The notes under the pieces are model-generated. The model was not told the DNA's origin, searched no databases, and saw only the letters and a program-made list of their open reading frames with translations. Shown one piece after another: positions 18,339-26,880 of a stretch of 64,000 nucleotides of DNA; position 1 is the first letter of the stretch; each line of letters starts with the position of its first letter. This DNA is from DRPN01 sp964599235 (GTDB lineage Bacteria; Bacteroidota; Bacteroidia; Bacteroidales; VadinHA17). Location: assembly GCA_964599235.1 (NCBI GenBank), contig CAZRDX010000016.1, positions 1-64,000 on the forward strand, read 5' to 3'. The position numbers were made by a program, and so were the translations under genes.

Positions 18339-20621
18339 ATGGAAAAATTGGCCAATATTGTGGTACGTTTCCGCTGGCTGATCATTGCCGGCGTGCTGGT
18401 CATCACGGCTTTCCTGGGGTATCAGCTGAAGTTCCTGGAGGTGGATTCCGATATCGTACATTCACTGCCTCCCGATGATCCCGAGGTCAGGCTGTTCAAT
18501 GAGGTGGGTGAGCAGTTTGGAGGCAACCAGATCGGCATGGTCATCCTCACCGCGGACAATGTGCTGGAGCCCGCCGTGCTGGACGACATCGCCATGGTCA
18601 CCGACACCCTGAGCGAGATGGACGGCATCATCTCGGTGACCAGTCTCACCAACACGATGAACATCCGCATTGAAGAGGACAACTTCGAGGTGGACCTGCT
18701 CATCAACGACCGCAACCGTCCGCACGACCGCGCCTCTGCCGACTCGTTGCTACCGGAGATCACGAAGAATGACATGGTGAGCGGCACGCTCATCGCCCCC
18801 GACGGCACAGCAGCGGCGGTGATCTTCACCTTCGCCGACCGGTCGAACGCCGACTCGCTGGCGGAGAAAATCATCGAACACATCACGGCCCTGCCGCTGC
18901 ATGAGGAACCCTACTTTGCGGGGTCTCCTTTCCTGGCCACCTACGTCTCGCAGGTCGTCAACCACGATCTGATGACGCTCATCCCCATTGCTTTTCTGCT
19001 GATAGCACTGATCCTCTATTTAAGCTTCCATTCGGTACGGGGCATCGTCCTGCCTATTTTAACGGCCGGACTGGCCATCGTCTGGGCCATGGGACTTTTT
19101 TCCCTGATGGGATACAAGCTCTCGATGGTGTCGAACAACGTCCCCATCATCATCCTGGCGGTAGGCAGTGCCTACGCCATCCATCTGCTCAACAGGGTCA
19201 ACCAGTGTCGTGAAAAGGACATTCATAAGATCATCGCCAAGGCATTGTCGTTCATGCTGGTGCCGGTGACCCTGACGGCCCTGACGACCATGACGGGCTT
19301 CCTCTCCTTCATTTTCGGCTCCTACCTGACGATGATCCGTGATTTCGGACTTTTGGCAGCGCTGGGCACCTTCTTCGCCGGCGCCTTCGCTCTCACGCTG
19401 GTGCCTTCGTTGCTGGCTGTGGCCCCTGTCAACAAGAAAAAAGCAGGCGGACGCATGCTCTCAGGTCATAAGCGCTCTTACCTGGAAGAACATTTCCTTA
19501 TCCGCCTGCGCAACGTGGTCGACCGTCATCGCGGACGTATTTTCGTCGGATGGCTTCTGCTCATCGCGGTGAGTCTCTTTGGTTTTACCCGCATCCAGAG
19601 AAGCGTGAGCGTCAGCGGATATTTCAAGAAAGACCACCCTGCGGCTCTGGGCGACCGGATCATGTCGGAAAAGTTCGGCGGTTCGAAATCGGTGTTCGTG
19701 GTCTTCAACGGCGACATGCAGAGTCCGGAGCTCCTGAAAATGATGCTCAAGACCGAAGCTTACATGAAAGCCTCCCCCTACGTACAGAGCACCCAGAGCA
19801 TCGCCGATGTGATCGCCCGTCTCAACCGCGCCATGGGAGACAGCACCGACATCCCCGATGACGAGGACAAAGTGGCCCAGCTGTGGTTCCTCATAGGCCA
19901 GCAGGAAAGCATCAGCAGGCTCGTGAGTCCCGACCTCGACAAGGGCATCATCATCGCCAAGTACAATGACAACGGAAAGAACAACATTCGCGATTTCCGG
20001 CGTTACATGGAGAGTTTTTTCCGGAAGAACCTGTCGGAAGATTACACTGTCCGGATCACAGGAATGCCTTTCATCAACGCCCGTCTGGATGAAAGCCTTC
20101 TGAAGAGCCAGATCACCAGTCTCTCCCTGGCGATCGTGCTGGTGCTGGCACTGGTGAGCCTGATGTTCGGCTCATTCCGGGAGGGCCTTTTCGCCAGTAT
20201 CCCCATCATCGCGACCATCATCATTCTGTTCGGCATCATGGGACTCACCGGCATTCCTCTTAACGTGGTGACGGTGTTGGTAGCCAGCATCGCCATGGGG
20301 ATCGGCATCGACTATTCCATCCATTTCGTATCGCATTTCAACCATGCCGTCACCCACCACCGCAAGGTGCTCCCGGCCGTCGACGAGGCCATCATGGTGA
20401 GTGGTAACGCCATCATGGTCAACTTCATCTCGGTCTCGGCAGGTTTCCTTGTATTGATCTTCTCCCAGCTGGTGCCCATGATCTATTTCGGCATCCTGAT
20501 CGCCCTGAGCATGCTGGGCTCCAGCATGGGTGCCCTCACCCTGCTGCCTTCCATCCTGCTGCTGCGGGGCAACAAGATCGAGGAGAGGAAAGAACGAAAA
20601 GGGAAAAAAGAAAAACCCTGA
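18339..20621 (+). CDS. MMPL-type RND superfamily exporter
   Basis: The 760-residue protein has the MMPL/HpnN half-size RND plan. One N-terminal membrane segment (about 12-30) and a periplasmic domain (about 35-210) come first, then a five-segment sterol-sensing-like bundle (about 215-365) and a second segment with its domain (about 395-585). A second bundle to about 750 closes the protein. The motif GIGIDYSIHFVSHF in the second bundle is characteristic of this group, whose members move lipids or hydrophobic molecules. The gene has no adaptor or channel of its own, which is usual for the type. It is preceded by the pump-operon terminator and ends 57 bp before the oppositely oriented Omp85-type barrel gene, so the two genes are convergent. 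Confidence 0.82.
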   Translation: MEKLANIVVRFRWLIIAGVLVITAFLGYQLKFLEVDSDIVHSLPPDDPEVRLFNEVGEQFGGNQIGMVILTADNVLEPAVLDDIAMVTDTLSEMDGIISVTSLTNTMNIRIEEDNFEVDLLINDRNRPHDRASADSLLPEITKNDMVSGTLIAPDGTAAAVIFTFADRSNADSLAEKIIEHITALPLHEEPYFAGSPFLATYVSQVVNHDLMTLIPIAFLLIALILYLSFHSVRGIVLPILTAGLAIVWAMGLFSLMGYKLSMVSNNVPIIILAVGSAYAIHLLNRVNQCREKDIHKIIAKALSFMLVPVTLTALTTMTGFLSFIFGSYLTMIRDFGLLAALGTFFAGAFALTLVPSLLAVAPVNKKKAGGRMLSGHKRSYLEEHFLIRLRNVVDRHRGRIFVGWLLLIAVSLFGFTRIQRSVSVSGYFKKDHPAALGDRIMSEKFGGSKSVFVVFNGDMQSPELLKMMLKTEAYMKASPYVQSTQSIADVIARLNRAMGDSTDIPDDEDKVAQLWFLIGQQESISRLVSPDLDKGIIIAKYNDNGKNNIRDFRRYMESFFRKNLSEDYTVRITGMPFINARLDESLLKSQITSLSLAIVLVLALVSLMFGSFREGLFASIPIIATIIILFGIMGLTGIPLNVVTVLVASIAMGIGIDYSIHFVSHFNHAVTHHRKVLPAVDEAIMVSGNAIMVNFISVSAGFLVLIFSQLVPMIYFGILIALSMLGSSMGALTLLPSILLLRGNKIEERKERKGKKEKP

Positions 20622-20678
20622 TGGTCCCGGCAGCCTGATCCCCGGTATTGCGGGATATCTCCAGCATGCAGCACAGCG

Positions 20679-21830
20679 TCAGAAGGCTTCACCAAAGCCG
20701 AGGAAGTAGGTATGGCCTTCTTCCGAGAAGCTCACGTCAAAACGCAAGACCGAGCGGGAGGCTCTGTCGAAGAGGACCCGCAGGCCACCGCCCCCGGCGT
20801 AATGGAACCCTGACCACTGTATTGCGGAGACTCGGGGAGCCACCTGGCCCATCCCGGCAAAGGCAGCTCCCGAGACGATCCAGAAGAGGGGGAAACGCAC
20901 CTCCGCCTGGCCACCTACCGCGCTCTTGTCCCGGAAACGACGGGAATAATATCCCCGCAGACGGTCGTTGCTGCCTACATAGGCCAGAGCCTGGATGGGT
21001 ACCTCCCCGCTCTGGAAAGTGGCATACCACTGCGTGGCCAGCGTCACACGCGACCAGGGAGTGAGAAAGCCGCGAAGATCAAGCGCAAAGGTCTGATAAT
21101 CGAAATCACTGCCCAGAAAAGGGGCCACCAGCGCCCAGGTGGCCTCGAGAAAAAAACCGCGATGCGTGCTCACACGATGATCCCGCGAATCATACAGATA
21201 ACGAAGCTCCACGCCGGAGATCAACCCTTCGTTGGCCCGGAAATATCCCTCGTCAGGAACACTGTCGATCGCCTCGACCCGGGAATAGTGACTGAAGAGA
21301 TATTTTCCCCCCACAAAGTTACCTGCTCCCAGGTCATAATAGAGGCCCGGCGAAAAAGCTATGTTGCGGAAGTCGGTAAGCACCCCGTCCTCCAGACGGG
21401 TATCGTTGCCTACCCCGTAAAACAGGGAGGGGAACCCCCTCACCCCGAACCGAAAGACACTGTTCCAGCGGTTGGCACCGTGCATCAGGTCGAAAGCTAC
21501 CGAAAAGTTGTACTGTTTGTTGAGTGAATACGTGGCCAGGACGGTGACGGTCGAGTTCTTCACCAGCGAGTCGGGAAGGACACGCGACGGGATACGGAAA
21601 GCATTGTACTTGACCAGCCCGAAAGTCCAGCGTGTCTCCACGGCATAACTGACCGCCGGAAGAGGAGCATATTTGAACACGTCGTGAATGATCCCCTCCA
21701 CCTTGTCGGACAAAGAAGTCCGGGAGGTATCGTTCCCGGCCATACCCTTATCAGAAGGAAAAGCAGGATAAGCCGCTCCTACAACCAGAAAAAGCAAAAG
21801 CCCAACCAAGCCTGTCACCCGCAGCATCAT
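20679..21830 (-). CDS. POTRA-less BamA/TamA-type (Omp85) outer-membrane barrel
   Basis: The 383-residue protein has a signal peptide (cleavage near AAYPAFP), a polar linker of about 45 residues and then a barrel of about 320 residues with alternating hydrophobic strands. The hallmark (V/L)RGY/F loop of Omp85 proteins is present as LRGYYSRRFRD, and the protein ends in Phe, the usual barrel signal. No POTRA repeats lie before the barrel, so it cannot be BamA itself. Similar barrel-only proteins occur singly in Bacteroidota with unknown cargo. The gene is convergent with the MMPL exporter and follows pepD, from which it is separated by a terminator. Confidence 0.72.
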   Translation of the reverse strand: MMLRVTGLVGLLLFLVVGAAYPAFPSDKGMAGNDTSRTSLSDKVEGIIHDVFKYAPLPAVSYAVETRWTFGLVKYNAFRIPSRVLPDSLVKNSTVTVLATYSLNKQYNFSVAFDLMHGANRWNSVFRFGVRGFPSLFYGVGNDTRLEDGVLTDFRNIAFSPGLYYDLGAGNFVGGKYLFSHYSRVEAIDSVPDEGYFRANEGLISGVELRYLYDSRDHRVSTHRGFFLEATWALVAPFLGSDFDYQTFALDLRGFLTPWSRVTLATQWYATFQSGEVPIQALAYVGSNDRLRGYYSRRFRDKSAVGGQAEVRFPLFWIVSGAAFAGMGQVAPRVSAIQWSGFHYAGGGGLRVLFDRASRSVLRFDVSFSEEGHTYFLGFGEAF

Positions 21831-21838
21831 ATTCCATG

Positions 21839-21867
21839 AAAAAAAGAGCTGCCCCTCAGGACAGCTC
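21839..21867 (-). terminator. Rho-independent terminator after pepD
   Basis: On the minus strand a 9-bp stem (21846-21854 with 21859-21867, one G-T pair) with a four-base loop is followed by a run of seven T. It lies just after the pepD stop and just before the barrel gene start, so the barrel gene needs its own promoter or read-through. Confidence 0.8.
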
Positions 21868-21888
21868 CCCTGTTCCGCATGTATCAGG

Positions 21889-23352
21889 TTACTCCTTTTC
21901 GGGAATGTTCCGGAGGGTCTCCACCAGGAAATCCCAGAACTTCTGCACCGAGCCGATGTGTACTTTTTCGTCGGGCGAGTGGGGATAACGGATGGTGGGG
22001 CCGAAGGAGATCATGTCGAGGCCGGGGTAGACGCCGCCCAACAGACCGCATTCCAGACCGGCATGGATGGCCTTGATTTCGGGGATCTTGCCGAACCGCT
22101 GATGGTAGATCTCTTTCATCTCCTTAAGGATGGGTGAATCCAGGTTGGGTTTCCAGCCCGGATATTCCCCGTCGAAGGTGACCTCGCCGCCTGCCAGTTC
22201 GGCGATGCTGGAGAAGACGTTCTTGAGGTCTTCCTTGGCCGTATCCACCGACGACCGGATGAGGCAGAGCTCTTCGAAGACCCCGTCGTTCATCCTGACG
22301 ACAGCCACGTTGTTGGAGGTTTCCACCAGGTCCTCCATGTCGGTGCTCATGCGGATGACCCCATGAGGGCTGGCATAGAGGGCATCGAGGATCTTCATCA
22401 TGCTATCTGCATCCATGACGGTGGCAGGCATCTCCGCAGGTTCGGCTTTCAGGGAGAGCCCGGGATCGGCCGAGGCCAGTTCGTCCTGCATCACCTTCTC
22501 CATTTCGGCCACATATTTCTCGAAATCATCAGCCTTATCCCCGGGCAGGGTGACCACGGCGAAGGCTTCACGGGGGATGGCATTCCGCAGGTCACCGCCG
22601 TGCATATCGGCCAGGCGCAGACCATAGCTGCGTGCAGCCTCCCACAGAAGACGGTTGAGCAGTTTGTTGGCATTGCCCCGTCCCAGCGGGATGTCGATGC
22701 CGGAATGGCCGCCCTTCAGACCGGTCAGGGCCACACGATAAGCCTTGTGTCCTTCAGGGACCGGCTCCTCACGGTAAGTGTACCGCAGGTTGGCATTGGT
22801 GCCGCCGGCACAACCCACATACAGCTCCCCCTCATCTTCGGAATCCATGTTGATGAGGATCTCGCCCTGCAGCAGGCCGGGCTTAAGACCGAAAGCACCG
22901 GTCATGCCGGTCTCCTCGTCAATGGTGAAGAGGGCCTCGAGCGGACCGTGCTGGATATCTTTCGAGGCCAGCACCGCCATGGCGGCCGCCACACCAATGC
23001 CGTTGTCGGCACCCAGCGTCGTCCCCCGCGCCGTCACCCACTCCCCGTCAACATAAGCATCGATGGGATCATTCTCGAAATCATGCTCCACATCGCTGTT
23101 CTTCTGCGGCACCATGTCCAGATGCCCCTGCAGGATCACCCCCTTGCGGTTCTCCATACCCGGAGTGGCAGGCTTACGGATGATGACGTTGCCTACCTCA
23201 TCGACGATCGTCTCCAAACCAAGACGCTCCCCAAAAGAACGCATGTACTCGATCACCTTCCCCTCCTTCTTGGAAGGACGCGGGATCTGCGTCAGCTCAT
23301 AAAAATATTTCCAAACCTCTCTGGGTTCCAGTTCCAGGATCTCTTTACTCAT
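21889..23352 (-). CDS. pepD: Aminoacyl-histidine dipeptidase (peptidase D, M20 family)
   Basis: The 487-residue protein is a typical PepD/carnosinase-like M20 metallopeptidase that hydrolyses Xaa-His and other dipeptides in the cytoplasm. Metal-site motifs are visible: GHLDMVPQ, the ADNGIG loop with the bridging Asp, and the IDEETGMTG segment with the catalytic and ligand glutamates. A small dimerisation lid domain is inserted at about residues 205-380. The start at MSKEILE is chosen because family members begin just before the EPREVWKYF segment; an in-frame ATG lies nine codons upstream. It is a single-gene unit closed by a terminator. A POT-family transporter elsewhere in the window could feed it peptides. 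Confidence 0.92.
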   Translation of the reverse strand: MSKEILELEPREVWKYFYELTQIPRPSKKEGKVIEYMRSFGERLGLETIVDEVGNVIIRKPATPGMENRKGVILQGHLDMVPQKNSDVEHDFENDPIDAYVDGEWVTARGTTLGADNGIGVAAAMAVLASKDIQHGPLEALFTIDEETGMTGAFGLKPGLLQGEILINMDSEDEGELYVGCAGGTNANLRYTYREEPVPEGHKAYRVALTGLKGGHSGIDIPLGRGNANKLLNRLLWEAARSYGLRLADMHGGDLRNAIPREAFAVVTLPGDKADDFEKYVAEMEKVMQDELASADPGLSLKAEPAEMPATVMDADSMMKILDALYASPHGVIRMSTDMEDLVETSNNVAVVRMNDGVFEELCLIRSSVDTAKEDLKNVFSSIAELAGGEVTFDGEYPGWKPNLDSPILKEMKEIYHQRFGKIPEIKAIHAGLECGLLGGVYPGLDMISFGPTIRYPHSPDEKVHIGSVQKFWDFLVETLRNIPEKE

Positions 23353-23488
23353 GATACTCTCTCCAATTTTAAGGTTCAACTTGATCCGGTAAAACCGGAA
23401 GATGGATGTAAAAGTAACAAATTTTCCCGCGATGGTATGATAATTGCCGGCAATTTATTTTGAACAAATCCAAATAATCAAATATTTA

Positions 23489-23496
23489 TATCTTTG
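23489..23496 (+). promoter_or_regulatory. -7 promoter box for the thioredoxin-like gene
   Basis: TATCTTTG is an exact TAnnTTTG match 62 bp before the start codon at 23559. It lies in the divergent spacer with pepD, which implies a 5' leader of roughly 55 bases. Confidence 0.5.
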
Positions 23497-23558
23497 CAAG
23501 CCGGGACGGAGGACCGCTGTCCCGGGAAACGGAAAAATAATACAACAACGCACTGAAA

Positions 23559-24092
23559 ATGAAAAAGATCTTTTTGACATTCGGGATCGCACTGACAGTG
23601 ACCCTGCTTGCTTTTTCGCAGGAAGAGGGGGTGAAGTGGCTGACCATCCAGCAGGCACAGGAGCTGAACAAAAAGGAGCCGCGTAAGTTCTTCATCGATG
23701 TTTACACCGACTGGTGCGTATGGTGCAAGAAAATGGACCAGACGACTTACAAGAACCCGGTGATCGCGAAGATCCTCAACACCAAATATTACCCGGTAAA
23801 ATTCAATGCCGAATCGAAGGAACCGGTCGAGTTCGCCGGTCACAAGTTCGAGTATCAACCGACAGGCAACGGACGCGGGGCCCATCAGCTGGCCATTGCG
23901 TTGTTGCAGGGCAAGCTGGCTTTTCCGTCGGTAGCTTATCTGGATGAGAAGCTTCAGTTGTTGACCGTGGTACCCGGTTATTTCACGCCCGAGGGGCTGG
24001 AACCCATCCTGCAGTATTTTGCCACCAATGCCTACAAGACCACTTCGTGGCAGGACTACCAGAAGAGTTTCGTGAGCGAGATCAAGAAGTAG
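23559..24092 (+). CDS. Secreted thioredoxin-fold protein with CVWC active site
   Basis: The 177-residue protein has a signal peptide (cleavage near LLAFSQ) and a thioredoxin-like domain. The redox pair is seen in DWCVWCKKMD at about residues 50-60, and the cis-Pro loop LAFPSVAYLD at about 130. It resembles the thioredoxin_7/DUF255-type group, in which WCxxC is followed by a Met/Lys-rich helix. The likely role is thiol-disulfide exchange in the periplasm; the partner is unknown. Its last 11 bases overlap the 3' end of the convergent DUF4831 gene. Confidence 0.8.
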   Translation: MKKIFLTFGIALTVTLLAFSQEEGVKWLTIQQAQELNKKEPRKFFIDVYTDWCVWCKKMDQTTYKNPVIAKILNTKYYPVKFNAESKEPVEFAGHKFEYQPTGNGRGAHQLAIALLQGKLAFPSVAYLDEKLQLLTVVPGYFTPEGLEPILQYFATNAYKTTSWQDYQKSFVSEIKK

Positions 24093-25176
24093 GCAGGATC
24101 ACATTCGCCGGGAGGGTGATCACCGGCCCGAACTGATAGATTCGCACATGCCGGGCCGCAAGGATACGGTCGTTGCATATCAGACGTACATCGGTCACCT
24201 GAGGAATGCGGTAGAAAAGCTTGTCAACAGCCTCCCATTCCGTATCGACCGGCGCCACTTCCGGGACGGCACCCAGCTTCCGGAACGACAGATACACGGG
24301 CATCCCTTCCTGGCAGGTCCCACCGTGACACACCCCCGCTGACGGAGAGAAACGGAACACTACCGGCTGCTTCGAAGGATCTTCCGGCGTGATGATGAAG
24401 CGGTAGTACCACTTTTGAGTGACCTTCTTCCCCGTAAAGAGGGCAAGGTACTCGTTTTCCAGACGTGTCATCTCCTTCACGGCAAACTCCAGTGCCTCAT
24501 CCTTGGGATAGACATCATACTGTCCGGCCATCAGCTTGAAACGACGCTTTCTGATCTTTATGATGAAATTGGCTGCTTCCTCGGCTTTCTGCTCGAGTGT
24601 CTTTTCCTCCATCGTCTTGCGTATCACCGGGACCCTCACAAAGCCGGTATCCTGGAGAAGGGTACGGTAAACGGTATCTTCTTTCTCTTCAAAATTCCTT
24701 TTCACCGAGAGATCGGTAAAATAAGGCTTTCCGTCGGGTTCATCATACTCTACGCTATAGGCCGGAGGGGCTGTTTCTGAGGTGGCTGCCAGGTCGAGGA
24801 TAAGACCGCTGCGCGTAAGCCGCAGGGCATTCTCTGCCAGAATCCCCCCGCTGCTCACCACAAAATAGTGCGAAGGATCGGGCTCCCGGAACGAGGAGAT
24901 CCCGGCCGACACGACCTTCCACTCTGTCTTTCTCTCGGTAATGGGCGGATCGATGGTCAGGTATTTCTTAGCATATGCCCGGAAAGGCCCGGGGATGTAC
25001 ATGGTCTTCTCCACTGTCACCCGGACGACAAGCGAGGTCTGGGGCAAAGCATAGAGGATCTTCCCGCTGAGGGTATCCCCTGCATGGAAGGGCCGCACGG
25101 TGGTTTGGACCTCTTCGGAGGTATGACAGGCGACAAGCAGGGAAAGAAGGATGATGACGGAAGCTGCTCTTTTCAT
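24082..25176 (-). CDS. DUF4831-family lipoprotein
   Basis: This 364-residue protein has a lipoprotein signal peptide ending at LLVACH. The N-terminal part contains a segment of the type YALPQTSLVVRVTVEKT, which I associate with DUF4831, a family found almost only in Bacteroidota and of unknown function. The rest is mixed beta-strand with a helical stretch (about 195-245), and has no catalytic motif that I can see. It overlaps the thioredoxin-like gene tail to tail by 11 bp, and the 24 bp to the upstream NAD(P)HX-repair gene suggests co-transcription. The family assignment is from memory of the motif and is less sure than lipoprotein status. Confidence 0.6.
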   Translation of the reverse strand: MKRAASVIILLSLLVACHTSEEVQTTVRPFHAGDTLSGKILYALPQTSLVVRVTVEKTMYIPGPFRAYAKKYLTIDPPITERKTEWKVVSAGISSFREPDPSHYFVVSSGGILAENALRLTRSGLILDLAATSETAPPAYSVEYDEPDGKPYFTDLSVKRNFEEKEDTVYRTLLQDTGFVRVPVIRKTMEEKTLEQKAEEAANFIIKIRKRRFKLMAGQYDVYPKDEALEFAVKEMTRLENEYLALFTGKKVTQKWYYRFIITPEDPSKQPVVFRFSPSAGVCHGGTCQEGMPVYLSFRKLGAVPEVAPVDTEWEAVDKLFYRIPQVTDVRLICNDRILAARHVRIYQFGPVITLPANVILPTS

Positions 25177-25200
25177 GGTCCTGATCTTTTCTGTTCACGG

Positions 25201-26715
25201 TCACAGTGGTCGCACCTCGAGGAAGGCTTTTCCGAGGTGTTCGACGATATCGCCGGCAATGAGGGCTTCTTCCCCCTGTTCTTTCCTGGCCAGGTCTCCG
25301 GCCAGACCATGGAGGTAAACACCGATGCGTGCCGCATCGAGGGGGTCATAGCGCTGAGCCAGCAAGCCCAGGATGATGCCTGTGAGGACATCCCCGCTGC
25401 CGCCGGTAGCCATGCCCGGATTGCCCGTCATATTGAAATGGACATCACCTGTCGGCGCAGCCACGGCGGTGTAGGCACCCTTGAGCACGACGACCACCCG
25501 GTGCTCACGGGCAAAGTCCATCGCCCGGTGCACCCGCTCATAACCTGTGTCCGAAGGCCCCGCCAGACGTTCAAACTCCCTGGGATGAGGCGTAAGGATG
25601 GTCCCCGGTGGCAGCTCGGCATACCATTCCTTATGCAGGGCCAGGATGTTGAGCGCATCGGCATCCAACACCAGTGGGACCTGCGCCGTCCGCAGCAGCT
25701 CATGCAAAGCTTTTTGTGTGTTGTTGCGCGTACCCAGGGCAGGCCCGGCCCCCACGGCCGAAAAAAGAGCCAGGTCGGGAACACCTCCGAAGAGGATATC
25801 CGACTCGTCATGGCTGATCATGGCCTCAGGCACGGCAGTCTGAAGGATGTCGTTGCCCAGCCGGGGGATGTGTACCGTCAGCAGGCCGGCACCGCTGCGC
25901 AATGCCCCCCGCGCCGCCAGCACCGCAGCTCCCATGCGACCGTACATCCCCGAAATGAGCAGAGCGTGCCCGAACGTACCCTTGTGACTGAAACGGCTGC
26001 GCCGCCGCAGAAGCGCCGACACATCCTCACACGTCGTGTAATGGTAAGGCGTGGGGGTGGCTGCGATGATGTCGGGATGCAGACCTATGTCGAGCACCAC
26101 CCACTCACCCACGTAAGCCTCATTCTCAGGAAAGAAAAAAGCCAGCTTAGGGAACTGGAACGTAAGCGTCCAGCGGGCCCTCAGGATCTTTTGCGGATCG
26201 TTGTCGCGGTTGTCCTCGCCAAAAAGCCCCGTAGGCACGTCGATGGCCACAACACGGGCGCCGGAAGCGTTGATGCGGGCCACGACCGCCTCGGGCAACC
26301 CGCGCAACGGCCGTGACAACCCCGAGCCGAAGATACCATCCACCACCAGCACATCTTCGTCGATCCCGGGCAAAGCATCAACCACCTCAACGAAATGTAC
26401 CGGAACCCTGCCCTGCTGCTGCAGACGCTCCAGGTTGGTACGGCAACTGGGTGAGATCTTATCGGTGAAACGCAGGAACCAATCCTCCACCTGATACCCC
26501 GCCCCGGCCAGCATACGTGCCAGCGCCAGACTGTCGCCGCCGTTGTTGCCGGGACCGGTGAAGACCATCACTTTCGTCCTCCTGTCAAAATGAGCGGTCA
26601 CCCATTCGAACAAACTGCCCGCAGCCCGCTCCATCAGATCGATGTCGGCTATAGGCTCATGCTCGATGGTGTAAGCATCGATACGATGTACCTCGGATGT
26701 CCTGAACAATTTCAT
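25201..26715 (-). CDS. nnr: Bifunctional NAD(P)H-hydrate epimerase / ADP-dependent NAD(P)H-hydrate dehydratase
   Basis: The 504-residue protein joins the two NAD(P)HX repair activities, as Escherichia coli NnrD (YjeF) does. The N-terminal epimerase half (about 1-215) shows the GPGNNGGDSLALARML nucleotide-site loop. The C-terminal ribokinase-like dehydratase half (about 225-504) shows TPHPREFERL and the GNPGMATGGSGDVL anion hole with catalytic Asp. It repairs damaged hydrated NADH and NADPH in the cytoplasm, using ADP for the dehydration. A -7 promoter box lies 20 bp upstream of the start. The DUF4831 gene follows on the same strand. Confidence 0.93.
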   Translation of the reverse strand: MKLFRTSEVHRIDAYTIEHEPIADIDLMERAAGSLFEWVTAHFDRRTKVMVFTGPGNNGGDSLALARMLAGAGYQVEDWFLRFTDKISPSCRTNLERLQQQGRVPVHFVEVVDALPGIDEDVLVVDGIFGSGLSRPLRGLPEAVVARINASGARVVAIDVPTGLFGEDNRDNDPQKILRARWTLTFQFPKLAFFFPENEAYVGEWVVLDIGLHPDIIAATPTPYHYTTCEDVSALLRRRSRFSHKGTFGHALLISGMYGRMGAAVLAARGALRSGAGLLTVHIPRLGNDILQTAVPEAMISHDESDILFGGVPDLALFSAVGAGPALGTRNNTQKALHELLRTAQVPLVLDADALNILALHKEWYAELPPGTILTPHPREFERLAGPSDTGYERVHRAMDFAREHRVVVVLKGAYTAVAAPTGDVHFNMTGNPGMATGGSGDVLTGIILGLLAQRYDPLDAARIGVYLHGLAGDLARKEQGEEALIAGDIVEHLGKAFLEVRPL

Positions 26716-26734
26716 CGTCGTGGCTCTTTCCTCA

Positions 26735-26742
26735 CAAAAGTA
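26735..26742 (-). promoter_or_regulatory. -7 promoter box for the NAD(P)HX repair gene
   Basis: TACTTTTG on the minus strand, an exact TAnnTTTG match, lies 19 bp upstream of the start codon at 26715. Confidence 0.5.
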
Positions 26743-26812
26743 ATAAAGAAGCGGGGGATTACCATAAACCGGAGACCCAAGCCCTCACGAAGATGAGGAA
26801 AATACGGAAAAG

Positions 26813-26842
26813 TTTGAAGAATGAAAAAGATATTTATTTTTG
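26813..26842 (+). promoter_or_regulatory. Full -33/-7 promoter for the POT transporter
   Basis: A TTTG -33 box (26813-26816) and a TATTTTTG -7 box (26835-26842) are 18 bp apart, which fits the Bacteroidota primary sigma factor. The ATG of the transporter is 38 bp downstream. This is the best complete promoter in the window. Confidence 0.6.
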
Positions 26843-26880
26843 TCTCTGTGACTGGATCGTTAACCTAAAACCAACAGAAA

